Assembly (NCBI GenBank): GCA_025056835.1
Contig: JANWVS010000114.1
Span: forward strand, 1 to 6,894
From: Gemmataceae bacterium
Lineage (GTDB): Bacteria; Planctomycetota; Planctomycetia; Gemmatales; Gemmataceae
Length of the DNA: 6,894 nt
Direction of reading: 5' to 3'
In this document: one piece after another, positions 1-5,994 of the stretch
How positions within the stretch are numbered: the first letter of the stretch is position 1
Layout: every line of letters starts with the position of its first letter
The notes under the pieces: generated by a model
The model's input: only the letters and a program-made list of their open reading frames with translations
Told to the model about the DNA's origin: nothing
Databases searched by the model: none
Program-made: the position numbers and the translations under genes

Positions 1-1
1 G

Positions 2-1198
2 GCCGTGGTGGCTGTGCTATTGTTGTTTGCCGCGTTCTTTTCGGCGGTGCTTTTGTGCATCACGAGTTTCGCCCGGAGTTTCAAAGAAGCCCAGGCGTAC
101 TTGATCCCGCTGATGTTGGCTTCGCTGGGACCGGGTCTGGCAGGGATGTTGCCGGGTCTGCGCCTGAGCGATTGGGCTGCGGCCCCACTACTCAACGTTG
201 TGTTGCTGGGACGCGATCTTCTCGAACGTCGGGCGGCCTGGGGCGAGGGCCTGGTGGTGGTGATTTCGACGTTGCTCTATGCGTCGGCGGCTGTCGCCGT
301 GGCAGCCCGCACCTTCGGCTCGGAAAGTGTTTTGTACCACGACCAAACGGGCTGGGCCGACCTGTTACGCCGTTCGACGATGAAACGCGCCTACCCGACG
401 ATCACGGCGGCCTTATGGTCGCTGGTCCTGATCATTCCCGTCAATTTTCTCTGCCAAGGCAGTATGATGTTGTTGGTCCACGGCGGATTTCTCGAAGCGC
501 AAACTCTGGTGTTCTTTGGACCACTCCAAGCGGCGGTGCTCTTCGCCCTCCTGCCGGCCTTTTTTGCCTGGCACGGTCGCGTTGCCATCGCCACGGGATT
601 CGGATGCCGCGCGGCCCCGGTGTTAGTGTGGTTGGGCGCGACGGCGCTCGGGATGGGGCTTTGGCCCGTGGTGCTCGCCGCCTTGCGAAGTTGGCAGCCG
701 CCCGTGGAGGGAAGCCAATGGCGCGTCTATGCCGAGACGGTTGCTGCTCTGCGTCACCTACCTGTGGTGGGGCGGGTAGCCTTGGTGGCAGTCGCAGCAG
801 TACTGGAGGAATGGTTCTTCCGCGGTTGGCTCTACGGGGCACTGCGACAGCGCCTGGCGGCGTCGGCAACCATTGTGACGACGGCCCTCCTTTTTGGTGC
901 CGCTCATTTCTTGCTGAGGCCCGAACTGGGACTCCAACGCTTGTTGCCGAGTTTTGCTATGGGCTTGGCGCTGGGACTGGTACGGGAATGCGGCGGCAGC
1001 GTCGGCCCGGGAATGTGGCTGCACGCCTTGCACAACGGCATTCTCGTCGTGTTGCTCGGCGACAACGCCGACGACTCTGGCCATGCAGCAACTGCGTGGA
1101 TCGTCATCGGCGCGGCCGTGAGTGTTATCGGCTTCGCGTTATGCTGGTGGGGGCGCCGGGCAACAGTGGAAAGAGCGCCATCGGGCACGGCGGTTTGA
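2..1198 (+). CDS. ABC-2 permease (NatB-like) C-terminal part fused to CPBP intramembrane protease, 5'-partial
   Basis: This is a polytopic inner-membrane protein whose beginning lies left of the window; the reading frame is open to base 2, and the GTG at 5 is probably an internal valine. Numbering residues from that GTG, about 1-115 resemble the end of a NatB/ABC-2 export permease: a hydrophobic helix, the SFARSFKEAQ segment at 21-30, then more helices. Residues about 130-385 form a CPBP (Abi, CAAX-protease-like) domain with its catalytic motifs intact: EEWFFR at 268-273 (EExxxR), FGAAH at 297-301 (FxxxH) and HALHN at 340-344 (HxxxN). The permease part would export a substrate with an ATPase not seen here; the protease part would cut a membrane-embedded peptide. 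Substrates cannot be inferred. It converges on the glycosyltransferase gene with a 29-base gap that holds no clear terminator. Family assignment is strong; joint function is inference. Confidence 0.85.
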   Translation, partial: AVVAVLLLFAAFFSAVLLCITSFARSFKEAQAYLIPLMLASLGPGLAGMLPGLRLSDWAAAPLLNVVLLGRDLLERRAAWGEGLVVVISTLLYASAAVAVAARTFGSESVLYHDQTGWADLLRRSTMKRAYPTITAALWSLVLIIPVNFLCQGSMMLLVHGGFLEAQTLVFFGPLQAAVLFALLPAFFAWHGRVAIATGFGCRAAPVLVWLGATALGMGLWPVVLAALRSWQPPVEGSQWRVYAETVAALRHLPVVGRVALVAVAAVLEEWFFRGWLYGALRQRLAASATIVTTALLFGAAHFLLRPELGLQRLLPSFAMGLALGLVRECGGSVGPGMWLHALHNGILVVLLGDNADDSGHAATAWIVIGAAVSVIGFALCWWGRRATVERAPSGTAV

Positions 1199-1227
1199 CG
1201 TGCTGTGCGTGGCTGCAAAGCTTTCGG

Positions 1228-2214
1228 TCAAGCAGCGCGTTGCTGGCTGACACTGCCGGAGTCGACCTGGGGCTGATTGTTCAATTCTTTCTCGATGATC
1301 GTGAGCGGGCTTTTCTTGACTTGACGATAAATCCGCGCCACATACTCGCCGAGAATGCCGAAAAACAACCCGTTCAGACTGATCGAGATCAGATTAAGGA
1401 CGACAACAGTAGCAAATCCTGGCGGCCACGAATGTCCTAGAAAGAGCCGGCCCACGACATAGGCGCCGATGAGGAGCAGTGTCGCCAAGGCAATGGCCAG
1501 GCTGCAATACGTAGCCAGGCGCAATGGAACGAACGAATGATTGAAGATGCCGTCAAGACCAAGACCGACGAGGTCCTTGAAGCGGAATTTACTCTCGCCT
1601 TCTTGCCGGGCGGCACGCTCATAAGGAACGCCAACCTGATTGAACCCCATCATCGCGATTGTACCACGCACGTAGGGCGTGGCGTCGTCAATCTTACCAA
1701 GCTCTTCGACGACCCGGCGGTCCACCAAACGAAAATCGCCCGCATCCAAAGGCAAATCGTGCTCGCTCAAGCTGCGAAGCAGACGATAGAAGCAACGGCG
1801 GATCAGAGTGATGAGCCAGCCCTCTTGGCGCTTGACGCGCACGCCGTAGACGACCTGGTTACCGGCCTCCCACAACTCAAGGAGTCGGGGAATCAGGGCC
1901 GGCGGGTCTTGAAGATCGCCGTCGAGCTGGATCACGGCGTCTCCGCGAGCATTCAAGTAACCACACAAGACCGAGCGCTGGAAACCAAAGTTGCGCGAGA
2001 AGCGAAGCACGCGGACCATCGGATCGCGCTGCGCAAGTTCTGAAAGGTAGGCAAAGGTACCATCGGTGCTGTGGTTGTCGGTGAAGAGCAATTCAAAACG
2101 ATAGCGGTCAGCGAGTTCGTGCCGCAGCTGCTGTACCGCGGCATAGAGTTTCGGCAGATTCGCTTCTTCGTTGAGCACCGGCACGCACAAGGTGATGAGT
2201 TTTCGTTGATCCAT
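1228..2214 (-). CDS. Family 2 glycosyltransferase, polyprenyl-phosphate type (GtrB/ArnC/DPM1-like)
   Basis: This 328-residue glycosyltransferase has a GT-A catalytic domain followed by two membrane helices. Visible motifs are the nucleotide-binding start VPVLNEEANL (11-20), DNHSTDGT (46-53), the metal-binding DGD within QLDGDLQDPP (96-105), DAGDFRLVDRR (157-167), and GESKF (206-210), as in transferases that move a sugar from a nucleotide onto a polyprenyl phosphate at the cytoplasmic face. Hydrophobic segments at about 230-257 and 264-288 fit the usual two C-terminal helices. I chose the ATG at 2214, which has a GGGGA stretch just upstream; an in-frame GTG at 2226 would add four residues. It is the last gene of the CDP-sugar operon, 101 bases after the epimerase gene, so its donor may be the CDP-6-deoxy sugar made upstream. 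Known relatives more often use UDP- or GDP-sugars, so the donor is inference. No flippase or periplasmic transferase is in the window. Confidence 0.9.
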   Translation of the reverse strand: MDQRKLITLCVPVLNEEANLPKLYAAVQQLRHELADRYRFELLFTDNHSTDGTFAYLSELAQRDPMVRVLRFSRNFGFQRSVLCGYLNARGDAVIQLDGDLQDPPALIPRLLELWEAGNQVVYGVRVKRQEGWLITLIRRCFYRLLRSLSEHDLPLDAGDFRLVDRRVVEELGKIDDATPYVRGTIAMMGFNQVGVPYERAARQEGESKFRFKDLVGLGLDGIFNHSFVPLRLATYCSLAIALATLLLIGAYVVGRLFLGHSWPPGFATVVVLNLISISLNGLFFGILGEYVARIYRQVKKSPLTIIEKELNNQPQVDSGSVSQQRAA

Positions 2215-2305
2215 GGCGGTCCCCACGATCGGTAACGGATTCGGCAGGTTTCGTGTCGCTCGGTTGCGGCTCTGCCTTACTTCGTCTGTGTTGCGACGGT
2301 GGAGT

Positions 2306-2337
2306 GCTGGCCGCGTTACGCTGCCACGGCGGCCAGC
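2306..2337 (-). other. Perfect 9-bp inverted repeat across the epimerase stop codon
   Basis: Arms GCTGGCCGC (2306-2314) and GCGGCCAGC (2329-2337) pair perfectly around a 14-base loop that contains the epimerase stop codon (2316-2318). In the leftward transcript the hairpin would sit between epimerase and glycosyltransferase genes. No run of T follows it on the minus strand, so it is not a standard intrinsic terminator; it might be a partial terminator, an RNA processing or stability element. Confidence 0.5.
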
Positions 2338-3272
2338 GCTGAGCGCCGCGCGATGGTGGTGCGGACGCCGTCACGCCAGTGCCACCGCGGCTGCCAGCCC
2401 GTGGCCTCGTGAAACCGGCGACCATCACCCACGGCCCACTGCGGCTCGTCAGGTCGCGGCGGCACGGCCCCCCAGCGCAACAAGCGCGACTCGCCGCCCC
2501 ACGCCTGGCACGCCCAGTCCACCACCTCGCGCACCGATGCCGCGATCCCGGTGCAAATGTTGTAAATCGTGCCGCTCGGGCCAAGGTCGGTCGCGCTCGC
2601 CGCGGTAATAATGGCCTCGGCTGCGTCGTCGACATACAGCCAATCGCGCTGTTGCCAGCCGGGCGTCAAGTCAACGCCGCTGCCGTCGGTCAAACCGCGC
2701 AGTACCCTCGGCAGCAAGCGATGCGGCGCTTCACCCGGACCATATACGCCGAACAAACGCAGCACCGTCAAGGGAACGCTGCGCCGTGCTGCCTCGACGC
2801 GAGCCGCGAGCGTCGCCGCCAGCTTCGCTACGCCGTAGGCCGAGGACGGTTGCTGGGGCCAAGCCTCGTCCATCAGCACGCCCGCTTGTCCCGGTGCATA
2901 TTCCGAATAGCTGCCGACGTGAATGAAACGTCGAATTCCCCAGGACGGTGCCACGGTGAGCAGATTCGTCGCCACGAACGCATTCCCTTCAAACAAGGTG
3001 CGCCAATCGGTTGTTGGCGCTGCGACGCCGGCCGCCGCCAGATTCACGACCACGTCCGCTCGAATTCCTGCCAGCCGCGACCGCAGCACGTCGACCGCGT
3101 ATGAGGTTACTTCGATCAATTCCAGGCCGGAGACCTCAGCCAGGCGATCCCACGAGCGGCCCGCCCTCAGCACGCCCAGGACGCGCCAACCCAACTCTCT
3201 CAAGCGGCGTGCGACTGCGGCACCGATGAAGCCATTGATTCCGGCCACCACTGCACAGCCAGACTGGGACAT
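2316..3272 (-). CDS. NAD(P)-dependent sugar epimerase/dehydratase/reductase (extended SDR)
   Basis: This 318-residue enzyme belongs to the extended short-chain dehydrogenase/reductase family that acts on nucleotide sugars. The Rossmann motif GINGFIG is at 11-17, an active-site serine region HVGSYSEY at 118-125, and the catalytic YGVAK at 146-150. RDWLYVDDAAEAI (209-221) is the usual sugar-binding half motif, and RPDEP at 273-277 is also typical. The ATG at 3272 is set by the Rossmann fold starting at once and by GAGAGG eight bases upstream; the frame is open further upstream to 3407, but that stretch overlaps rfbG and looks non-native. It follows rfbG and overlaps its end by 73 bases. By context it probably reduces the 4-keto group of CDP-4-keto-6-deoxyglucose, in the manner of abequose or paratose synthases, or epimerises the sugar. 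Sequence alone does not separate these choices. Confidence 0.88.
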   Translation of the reverse strand: MSQSGCAVVAGINGFIGAAVARRLRELGWRVLGVLRAGRSWDRLAEVSGLELIEVTSYAVDVLRSRLAGIRADVVVNLAAAGVAAPTTDWRTLFEGNAFVATNLLTVAPSWGIRRFIHVGSYSEYAPGQAGVLMDEAWPQQPSSAYGVAKLAATLAARVEAARRSVPLTVLRLFGVYGPGEAPHRLLPRVLRGLTDGSGVDLTPGWQQRDWLYVDDAAEAIITAASATDLGPSGTIYNICTGIAASVREVVDWACQAWGGESRLLRWGAVPPRPDEPQWAVGDGRRFHEATGWQPRWHWRDGVRTTIARRSALAAVAA

Positions 3273-4330
3273 TGCCGTATCCTCTCTTCGTAGGCGGCAA
3301 TTTGCCGTTCGGTGTGGTCCCAAACCGAAGTCGGCGTCTGTTGCCAAGCACGATACCATTCCGTGGTCCAGGCCACGCGTTCCGGCATCGTCAACAGCGG
3401 CCGCCAACTGAGGCGCTCCTTGGCCTTGGTGGAGTCAAGACGAAGCAGGCGGGCTTCGTGGGGACCGCTCGGCTCGACCGCTTCCTCGAAACGGGCGCGT
3501 GGCCAGTTGACGGCGAGTAAACGGGTCAAGGTGCGCACATTGACGGCGTCCTTGGGATCGGGACCGAAATTCCAACCCGAGGCGAAAGACACATCGCCCG
3601 CGACGAGCCGTTCGCCAAGCATTAAGTAGCCAGAGAGTGGTTCGAGGACGTGTTGCCACGGCCGCACGGCGCACGGCCGCCGAATCCAGCAGGGCGCCTC
3701 GGCTAGGAGGCTCCGGATAAAATCGGGAACAAGACGGTCGGGCGCCCAATCGCCGCCGCCGATGACGTTGCCAGCCCGGGCCGAAGCGACGCGCCAAAGC
3801 GGATTGCCGAAGGATCGCTGGTAGGCCGCAGCGACCAATTCCGCACAAGCCTTGCTGGCGCTATAAGGGTCGTGTCCCCCCAGGGGATCGTCCTCGCGGT
3901 AGCCGGCTTCCTGTTCGCGATTTTCATAGCACTTGTCGCTGGTGACAACGACGACGCCGCGCACCGTCGACGAAAGGCGCGCTGCCTCAAGGACATGAAC
4001 TGTGCCGAGGACATTGGTGGCGAACGTCTCCACGGGAACTTGGTAGCTCCGCCGCACCAGGGCTTGCGCTGCCAAGTGGAAGATCAACTCCGGCTCGGTC
4101 AGGGTCACAACGCGGCGAACCAGGGCTGCGTCGCAAATGTCGCCCAAGGCACACCGGAAACGTTCGAGCATGCCCGGCCAGCCGGCGCTCATGGCAGCAG
4201 TCGGCTCCAACGCTAAGCCGGTGACATGGGCGCCGAGCCGCTCCAGCCATTGCGCCAGCCAAACTCCTTTGAACCCAGTCAACCCGGTGACGAGGACGCG
4301 ACGGTCACGATAGAAACTGGCCACGGTCAT
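3200..4330 (-). CDS. rfbG: CDP-glucose 4,6-dehydratase
   Basis: It converts CDP-D-glucose to CDP-4-dehydro-6-deoxy-D-glucose, the branch-point of CDP-linked 6-deoxy and 3,6-dideoxy sugar synthesis, in the cytoplasm using tightly bound NAD. The 376-residue product shows GLTGFKG (16-22) for NAD, the TSDK catalytic segment (130-133), YSASK (156-160) with the Tyr-Lys pair, RAGNVIGGGDW (185-195) and RPWQHVLEPLSGY (223-235), all typical of RfbG. The ATG at 4330 is preceded by AGGGAG with eight bases of spacing and overlaps the rfbF stop as ATGA, implying translational coupling. Family members usually stop soon after the helix that here reads ERQIAAYEE (341-349); this protein carries about 23 further residues of no recognisable type, encoded by DNA that overlaps the next gene. 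Confidence 0.95.
   Translation of the reverse strand: MTVASFYRDRRVLVTGLTGFKGVWLAQWLERLGAHVTGLALEPTAAMSAGWPGMLERFRCALGDICDAALVRRVVTLTEPELIFHLAAQALVRRSYQVPVETFATNVLGTVHVLEAARLSSTVRGVVVVTSDKCYENREQEAGYREDDPLGGHDPYSASKACAELVAAAYQRSFGNPLWRVASARAGNVIGGGDWAPDRLVPDFIRSLLAEAPCWIRRPCAVRPWQHVLEPLSGYLMLGERLVAGDVSFASGWNFGPDPKDAVNVRTLTRLLAVNWPRARFEEAVEPSGPHEARLLRLDSTKAKERLSWRPLLTMPERVAWTTEWYRAWQQTPTSVWDHTERQIAAYEERIRQCPSLAVQWWPESMASSVPQSHAA
3281..3286 (-). promoter_or_regulatory. Ribosome binding site of the epimerase gene, inside rfbG
   Basis: GAGAGG eight bases before the ATG at 3272 lies within rfbG codons for the YEER segment. It decides the epimerase start and supports the 73-base overlap as real rather than an artefact of start choice. 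Confidence 0.7.
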
Positions 4331-5154
4331 GCGGCAAGCTCCCTGGAGTTGCGGACTGGGCGAACGCCGGCGTCGCACCTTGCCACGGCGGGCCGCGTCC
4401 ACGGGGCGGCGCCGCTGTTCCAAAGATTTTCCAGCTGTTGGCGATCGCGAACGGTGTCCATGGGCTGCCAGAAGCCGGAGTGCCGATAGGCCATGAGCTG
4501 ACCGGACCGCGCCAATTGCTCCATCGGCTCGCGTTCGAGAACGCAGGAGTCGTCGGTCAAGTACGCGAAGACACCGGGTTCGAAGACGAAGAAGCCGCCA
4601 TTGATCCAACCGTCGCTCGCCTGCGGTTTCTCGGCAAAATTGCGGACGCGGTCTCCTTCAAGGTCGAGACAACCGAAGCGGGCCGGCGGGCGCACCGCAG
4701 TGATCGTCGCCAGCTTGCCGTGCCCACGGTGAAAAGCGACCAGAGCGTTCAGGTCGATGTCGGCCAGGCCGTCGCCGTAAGTCACCAGGAAGGTCGCGTC
4801 GCCAATATGTCGCTGTAGCCGGCGAATACGTCCGCCGGTCATTGTGGTCAACCCCGTGTCGATGACCCAGACGTTCCAGTCGGGTACGGCAGAATGCAGG
4901 ACGCGGCGCTCGCCGGTGCGTAAATTGACGTGCCAATCGGCATGCTTAATGGGATAATTGCAAAAGTAGTCCTTGATAAAGTCTCCTCGGTAGCCGCAAG
5001 CAATGATAAAATCCACGAAGCCTTGACTGGCATAAAGCTGCATGATGTGGACGAGGATCGGAATGCCGCCGATCTCGACCATGGGCTTGGGCCGGGCGAT
5101 GGTTTCTTCCATGAGCCGAGTCCCGAAGCCGCCGGCCAACAAGATCGCCTTCAT
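4327..5154 (-). CDS. rfbF: Glucose-1-phosphate cytidylyltransferase
   Basis: It joins CTP and alpha-D-glucose 1-phosphate to give CDP-glucose and pyrophosphate, the first committed step of the CDP-deoxysugar pathway. The 275-residue product begins with the nucleotidyltransferase signature GGFGTRL (8-14), followed by RPKPMVEIGG (21-30), CGYRGDFIKDYF (53-64), the TYGDG metal site (125-129), RFGCLDL (159-165), EKP (175-177), NGGFFVFEP (185-193) and GFWQPMDT (227-234). This order matches RfbF throughout. The family normally ends near the APW at 250-252, so the last 23 residues are an extra tail. ATG at 5154 has AAGAGG six bases upstream and starts directly at the fold; the open frame continues upstream to 5367 but that part shows no homology. 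It is the first gene of the operon and shares ATGA with rfbG. Confidence 0.95.
   Translation of the reverse strand: MKAILLAGGFGTRLMEETIARPKPMVEIGGIPILVHIMQLYASQGFVDFIIACGYRGDFIKDYFCNYPIKHADWHVNLRTGERRVLHSAVPDWNVWVIDTGLTTMTGGRIRRLQRHIGDATFLVTYGDGLADIDLNALVAFHRGHGKLATITAVRPPARFGCLDLEGDRVRNFAEKPQASDGWINGGFFVFEPGVFAYLTDDSCVLEREPMEQLARSGQLMAYRHSGFWQPMDTVRDRQQLENLWNSGAAPWTRPAVARCDAGVRPVRNSRELAA
4339..4344 (-). promoter_or_regulatory. Ribosome binding site of rfbG, inside rfbF
   Basis: AGGGAG eight bases before the ATG at 4330 lies within the last codons of rfbF and decides the rfbG start. With the ATGA overlap it indicates coupled translation. Confidence 0.7.
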
Positions 5155-5160
5155 GGTCGC

Positions 5161-5166
5161 CCTCTT
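5161..5166 (-). promoter_or_regulatory. Ribosome binding site of rfbF
   Basis: AAGAGG six bases before the ATG at 5154 supports that start over the longer open frame, which extends upstream to 5367. Confidence 0.65.
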
Positions 5167-5176
5167 GGCAAAGGAC

Positions 5177-5195
5177 CTGCGCCGCAAGCGCGCAG
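5177..5195 (-). other. Short inverted repeat in the rfbF leader
   Basis: CTGCGC at 5177-5182 and GCGCAG at 5190-5195 are perfect 6-base arms around a 7-base loop, about ten bases before the rfbF ribosome site. In the operon transcript this could fold and affect access to the rfbF start. The arms are short and GC-rich, so chance is possible. Confidence 0.3.
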
Positions 5196-5203
5196 CGGGA
5201 CAG

Positions 5204-5220
5204 CCATGTCCCAAGCATGG
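5204..5220 (-). other. Second short inverted repeat in the rfbF leader
   Basis: CCATG at 5204-5208 and CATGG at 5216-5220 are perfect arms around a 7-base loop, the same loop size as the neighbouring repeat at 5177-5195. Together they could be paired hairpins in the leader or binding half-sites. Weak evidence only. Confidence 0.25.
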
Positions 5221-5313
5221 GGCAAGTTGCCGTACAGGGCGGGAATTGTCAAGATGAAGTGCGGCAGCAACACAGGGCAACGCCCGGGCCGTTCCATTGC
5301 GGCGCAAGTTGTT

Positions 5314-5343
5314 ATTTTTCGTAAGAGTCGGGCCCATTGGCAA
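5314..5343 (-). promoter_or_regulatory. Candidate promoter of the CDP-sugar operon
   Basis: On the minus strand TTGCCA (5343-5338, five of six) and AAAAAT (5319-5314, four of six) are 18 bases apart, in the most AT-rich part of the region. This would give a leader of roughly 150 bases before rfbF. A perfect TTGACA lies at 5252-5247 on the same strand but has no good -10 partner at 16-18 bases, so it is the weaker choice. Confidence 0.3.
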
Positions 5344-5412
5344 TCGACGCCGGAGGACTGACGGCACAATCGAACAGCCCTGTCTGCGCGGCGTGCCGGG
5401 GCGGCGCCAATC

Positions 5413-5441
5413 TTGCGAAGTTTCGCTGGCTTCGATAAATT
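5413..5441 (+). promoter_or_regulatory. Candidate sigma-70-type promoter of the ribbon-helix-helix gene
   Basis: TTGCGA at 5413-5418 and TAAATT at 5436-5441 are separated by 17 bases, each matching four of six consensus positions. Transcription would start near 5448, giving a leader of about 30 bases ending in the GAGG ribosome site. Matches of this quality are not rare, and planctomycete promoters are poorly known. Confidence 0.35.
5415..5426. promoter_or_regulatory. Perfect palindrome GCGAA-GT-TTCGC, candidate operator
   Basis: Two perfect 5-base arms with a 2-base centre overlap the -35 element of the candidate rightward promoter. The half-site occurs again as CTTCG at 5430-5434, in inverted orientation to CGAAG at 5416-5420. 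Ribbon-helix-helix proteins bind short symmetrical or repeated half-sites, so the neighbouring protein is a natural candidate to bind here and control itself. That is inference; 5-base arms can arise by chance. Confidence 0.35.
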
Positions 5442-5477
5442 AAGGCAAGGCGCTGACGATCCGCCTGAGGGATATTT

Positions 5478-5939
5478 ATGCCGCGTAAGACGCCAAAAAC
5501 CGCCGTCGTCGCCTTCAAGGTCGAGGAGGAACTGGCCGACTTTCTGAATCAGTTGCCCAACAAGAGCGCGTTCATTCGCAAGGCTATTGCCGCTCAGATG
5601 AGCATGGCCTGTCCATTGTGCAACGGTTCCGGTCAGGTTAGCCGCTGGACCCATGACAATTACGCCCCCTTGTTGGCCCGCTGGATTCATCAAAAGTGCC
5701 AAGGGTGCGGTGACGACCTGACCTTACCGCGCGATCCCGGCGACCTCTCGCCGGAGCAACAATCGCGGCTCGAACAGTATTTCCACGGCGGTCCGTTGCT
5801 TTGTGATCCATGTTACGAAAAGGCCCCGGCGTGTGACGACTGCGGTTGGCACATCACCCCAGATCGCGTTGCGGAGCACCAACATGAGCACGGCCACGAC
5901 CAAGCCCGTGCCCGGGCTCGCGGTGCTCCGGGCAAATGA
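5478..5939 (+). CDS. Small ribbon-helix-helix protein with four CxxC pairs (putative DNA-binding zinc protein)
   Basis: A 153-residue protein of a conserved but uncharacterised type that I associate with planctomycetes. Residues about 9-42 look like a ribbon-helix-helix (CopG/Arc-like) unit: a strand AVVAFKVE, a first helix EELADFLNQL and a second helix SAFIRKAIAAQM. Then come four CxxC pairs, at 45/48, 74/77, 109/112 and 119/122, suited to binding two zinc ions. The last pair is followed by H134 and H138, giving a C2H2-like C-x2-C-x11-H-x3-H spacing within a His-rich stretch (134-140). The C-terminal tail is Arg/Ala-rich. The ATG has GAGG seven bases upstream. It is divergent from the CDP-sugar operon and 55 bases before the dioxygenase gene on the same strand. 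Role as a transcriptional regulator or zinc-dependent adaptor is inferred; no target is shown. Confidence 0.85.
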   Translation: MPRKTPKTAVVAFKVEEELADFLNQLPNKSAFIRKAIAAQMSMACPLCNGSGQVSRWTHDNYAPLLARWIHQKCQGCGDDLTLPRDPGDLSPEQQSRLEQYFHGGPLLCDPCYEKAPACDDCGWHITPDRVAEHQHEHGHDQARARARGAPGK

Positions 5940-5994
5940 GCGGGACCAAGCGCGGCGCTGCTGTCGCATGCCGCCGCAGATCATCGGGTGAATC

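Larger units (their letters stand above)
5155..5477. other. Divergent intergenic region between rfbF operon and the ribbon-helix-helix gene
   Basis: This 323-base stretch separates the start of the leftward operon from the start of the rightward gene. I see no convincing coding frame in it: the upstream extension of rfbF across it has no family resemblance. It holds candidate promoters in both directions, a perfect palindrome near the rightward promoter, and two small inverted repeats near the rfbF start. It is less GC-rich around 5303-5345 and 5431-5445, as expected of promoter regions. Confidence 0.7.

Noticed and set aside
1199..1227. Possible bidirectional terminator between the convergent genes
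   Set aside because: Only 4-base pairings and no T-run could be found, so no terminator is claimed.
55..1440. A 461-codon open frame on the + strand overlapping the permease-protease gene and the end of the glycosyltransferase gene
   Set aside because: Its translation is rich in Arg, Gly and Pro with no recognisable domain, and it overlaps two genes with clear motifs. It is a GC-rich shadow frame.
2379..3104. Long + strand open frames opposite the epimerase gene
   Set aside because: No family resemblance and biased composition; the minus-strand protein in the same place has a full set of SDR motifs.
3273..3407. A longer epimerase with 45 extra N-terminal residues
   Set aside because: The extra part lies inside rfbG, lacks homology, and the ATG at 3272 has a well-placed ribosome site directly before the Rossmann motif.
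5222..5311. Direct repeat GCAAGTTG at 5222-5229 and 5304-5311
   Set aside because: One 8-base match within 323 bases is close to chance expectation, and spacing suggests no known binding arrangement.
5155..5367. A longer rfbF starting up to 71 codons upstream
   Set aside because: The MKAILLAGG start at 5154 is the family N-terminus and has a good ribosome site; the upstream stretch is promoter-like and not protein-like.
5940..5994. Inverted repeat GCGGC/GCCGC (5952-5956 and 5970-5974) as a terminator
   Set aside because: Five-base arms with a 13-base loop and no T-run in GC-rich DNA are expected by chance.
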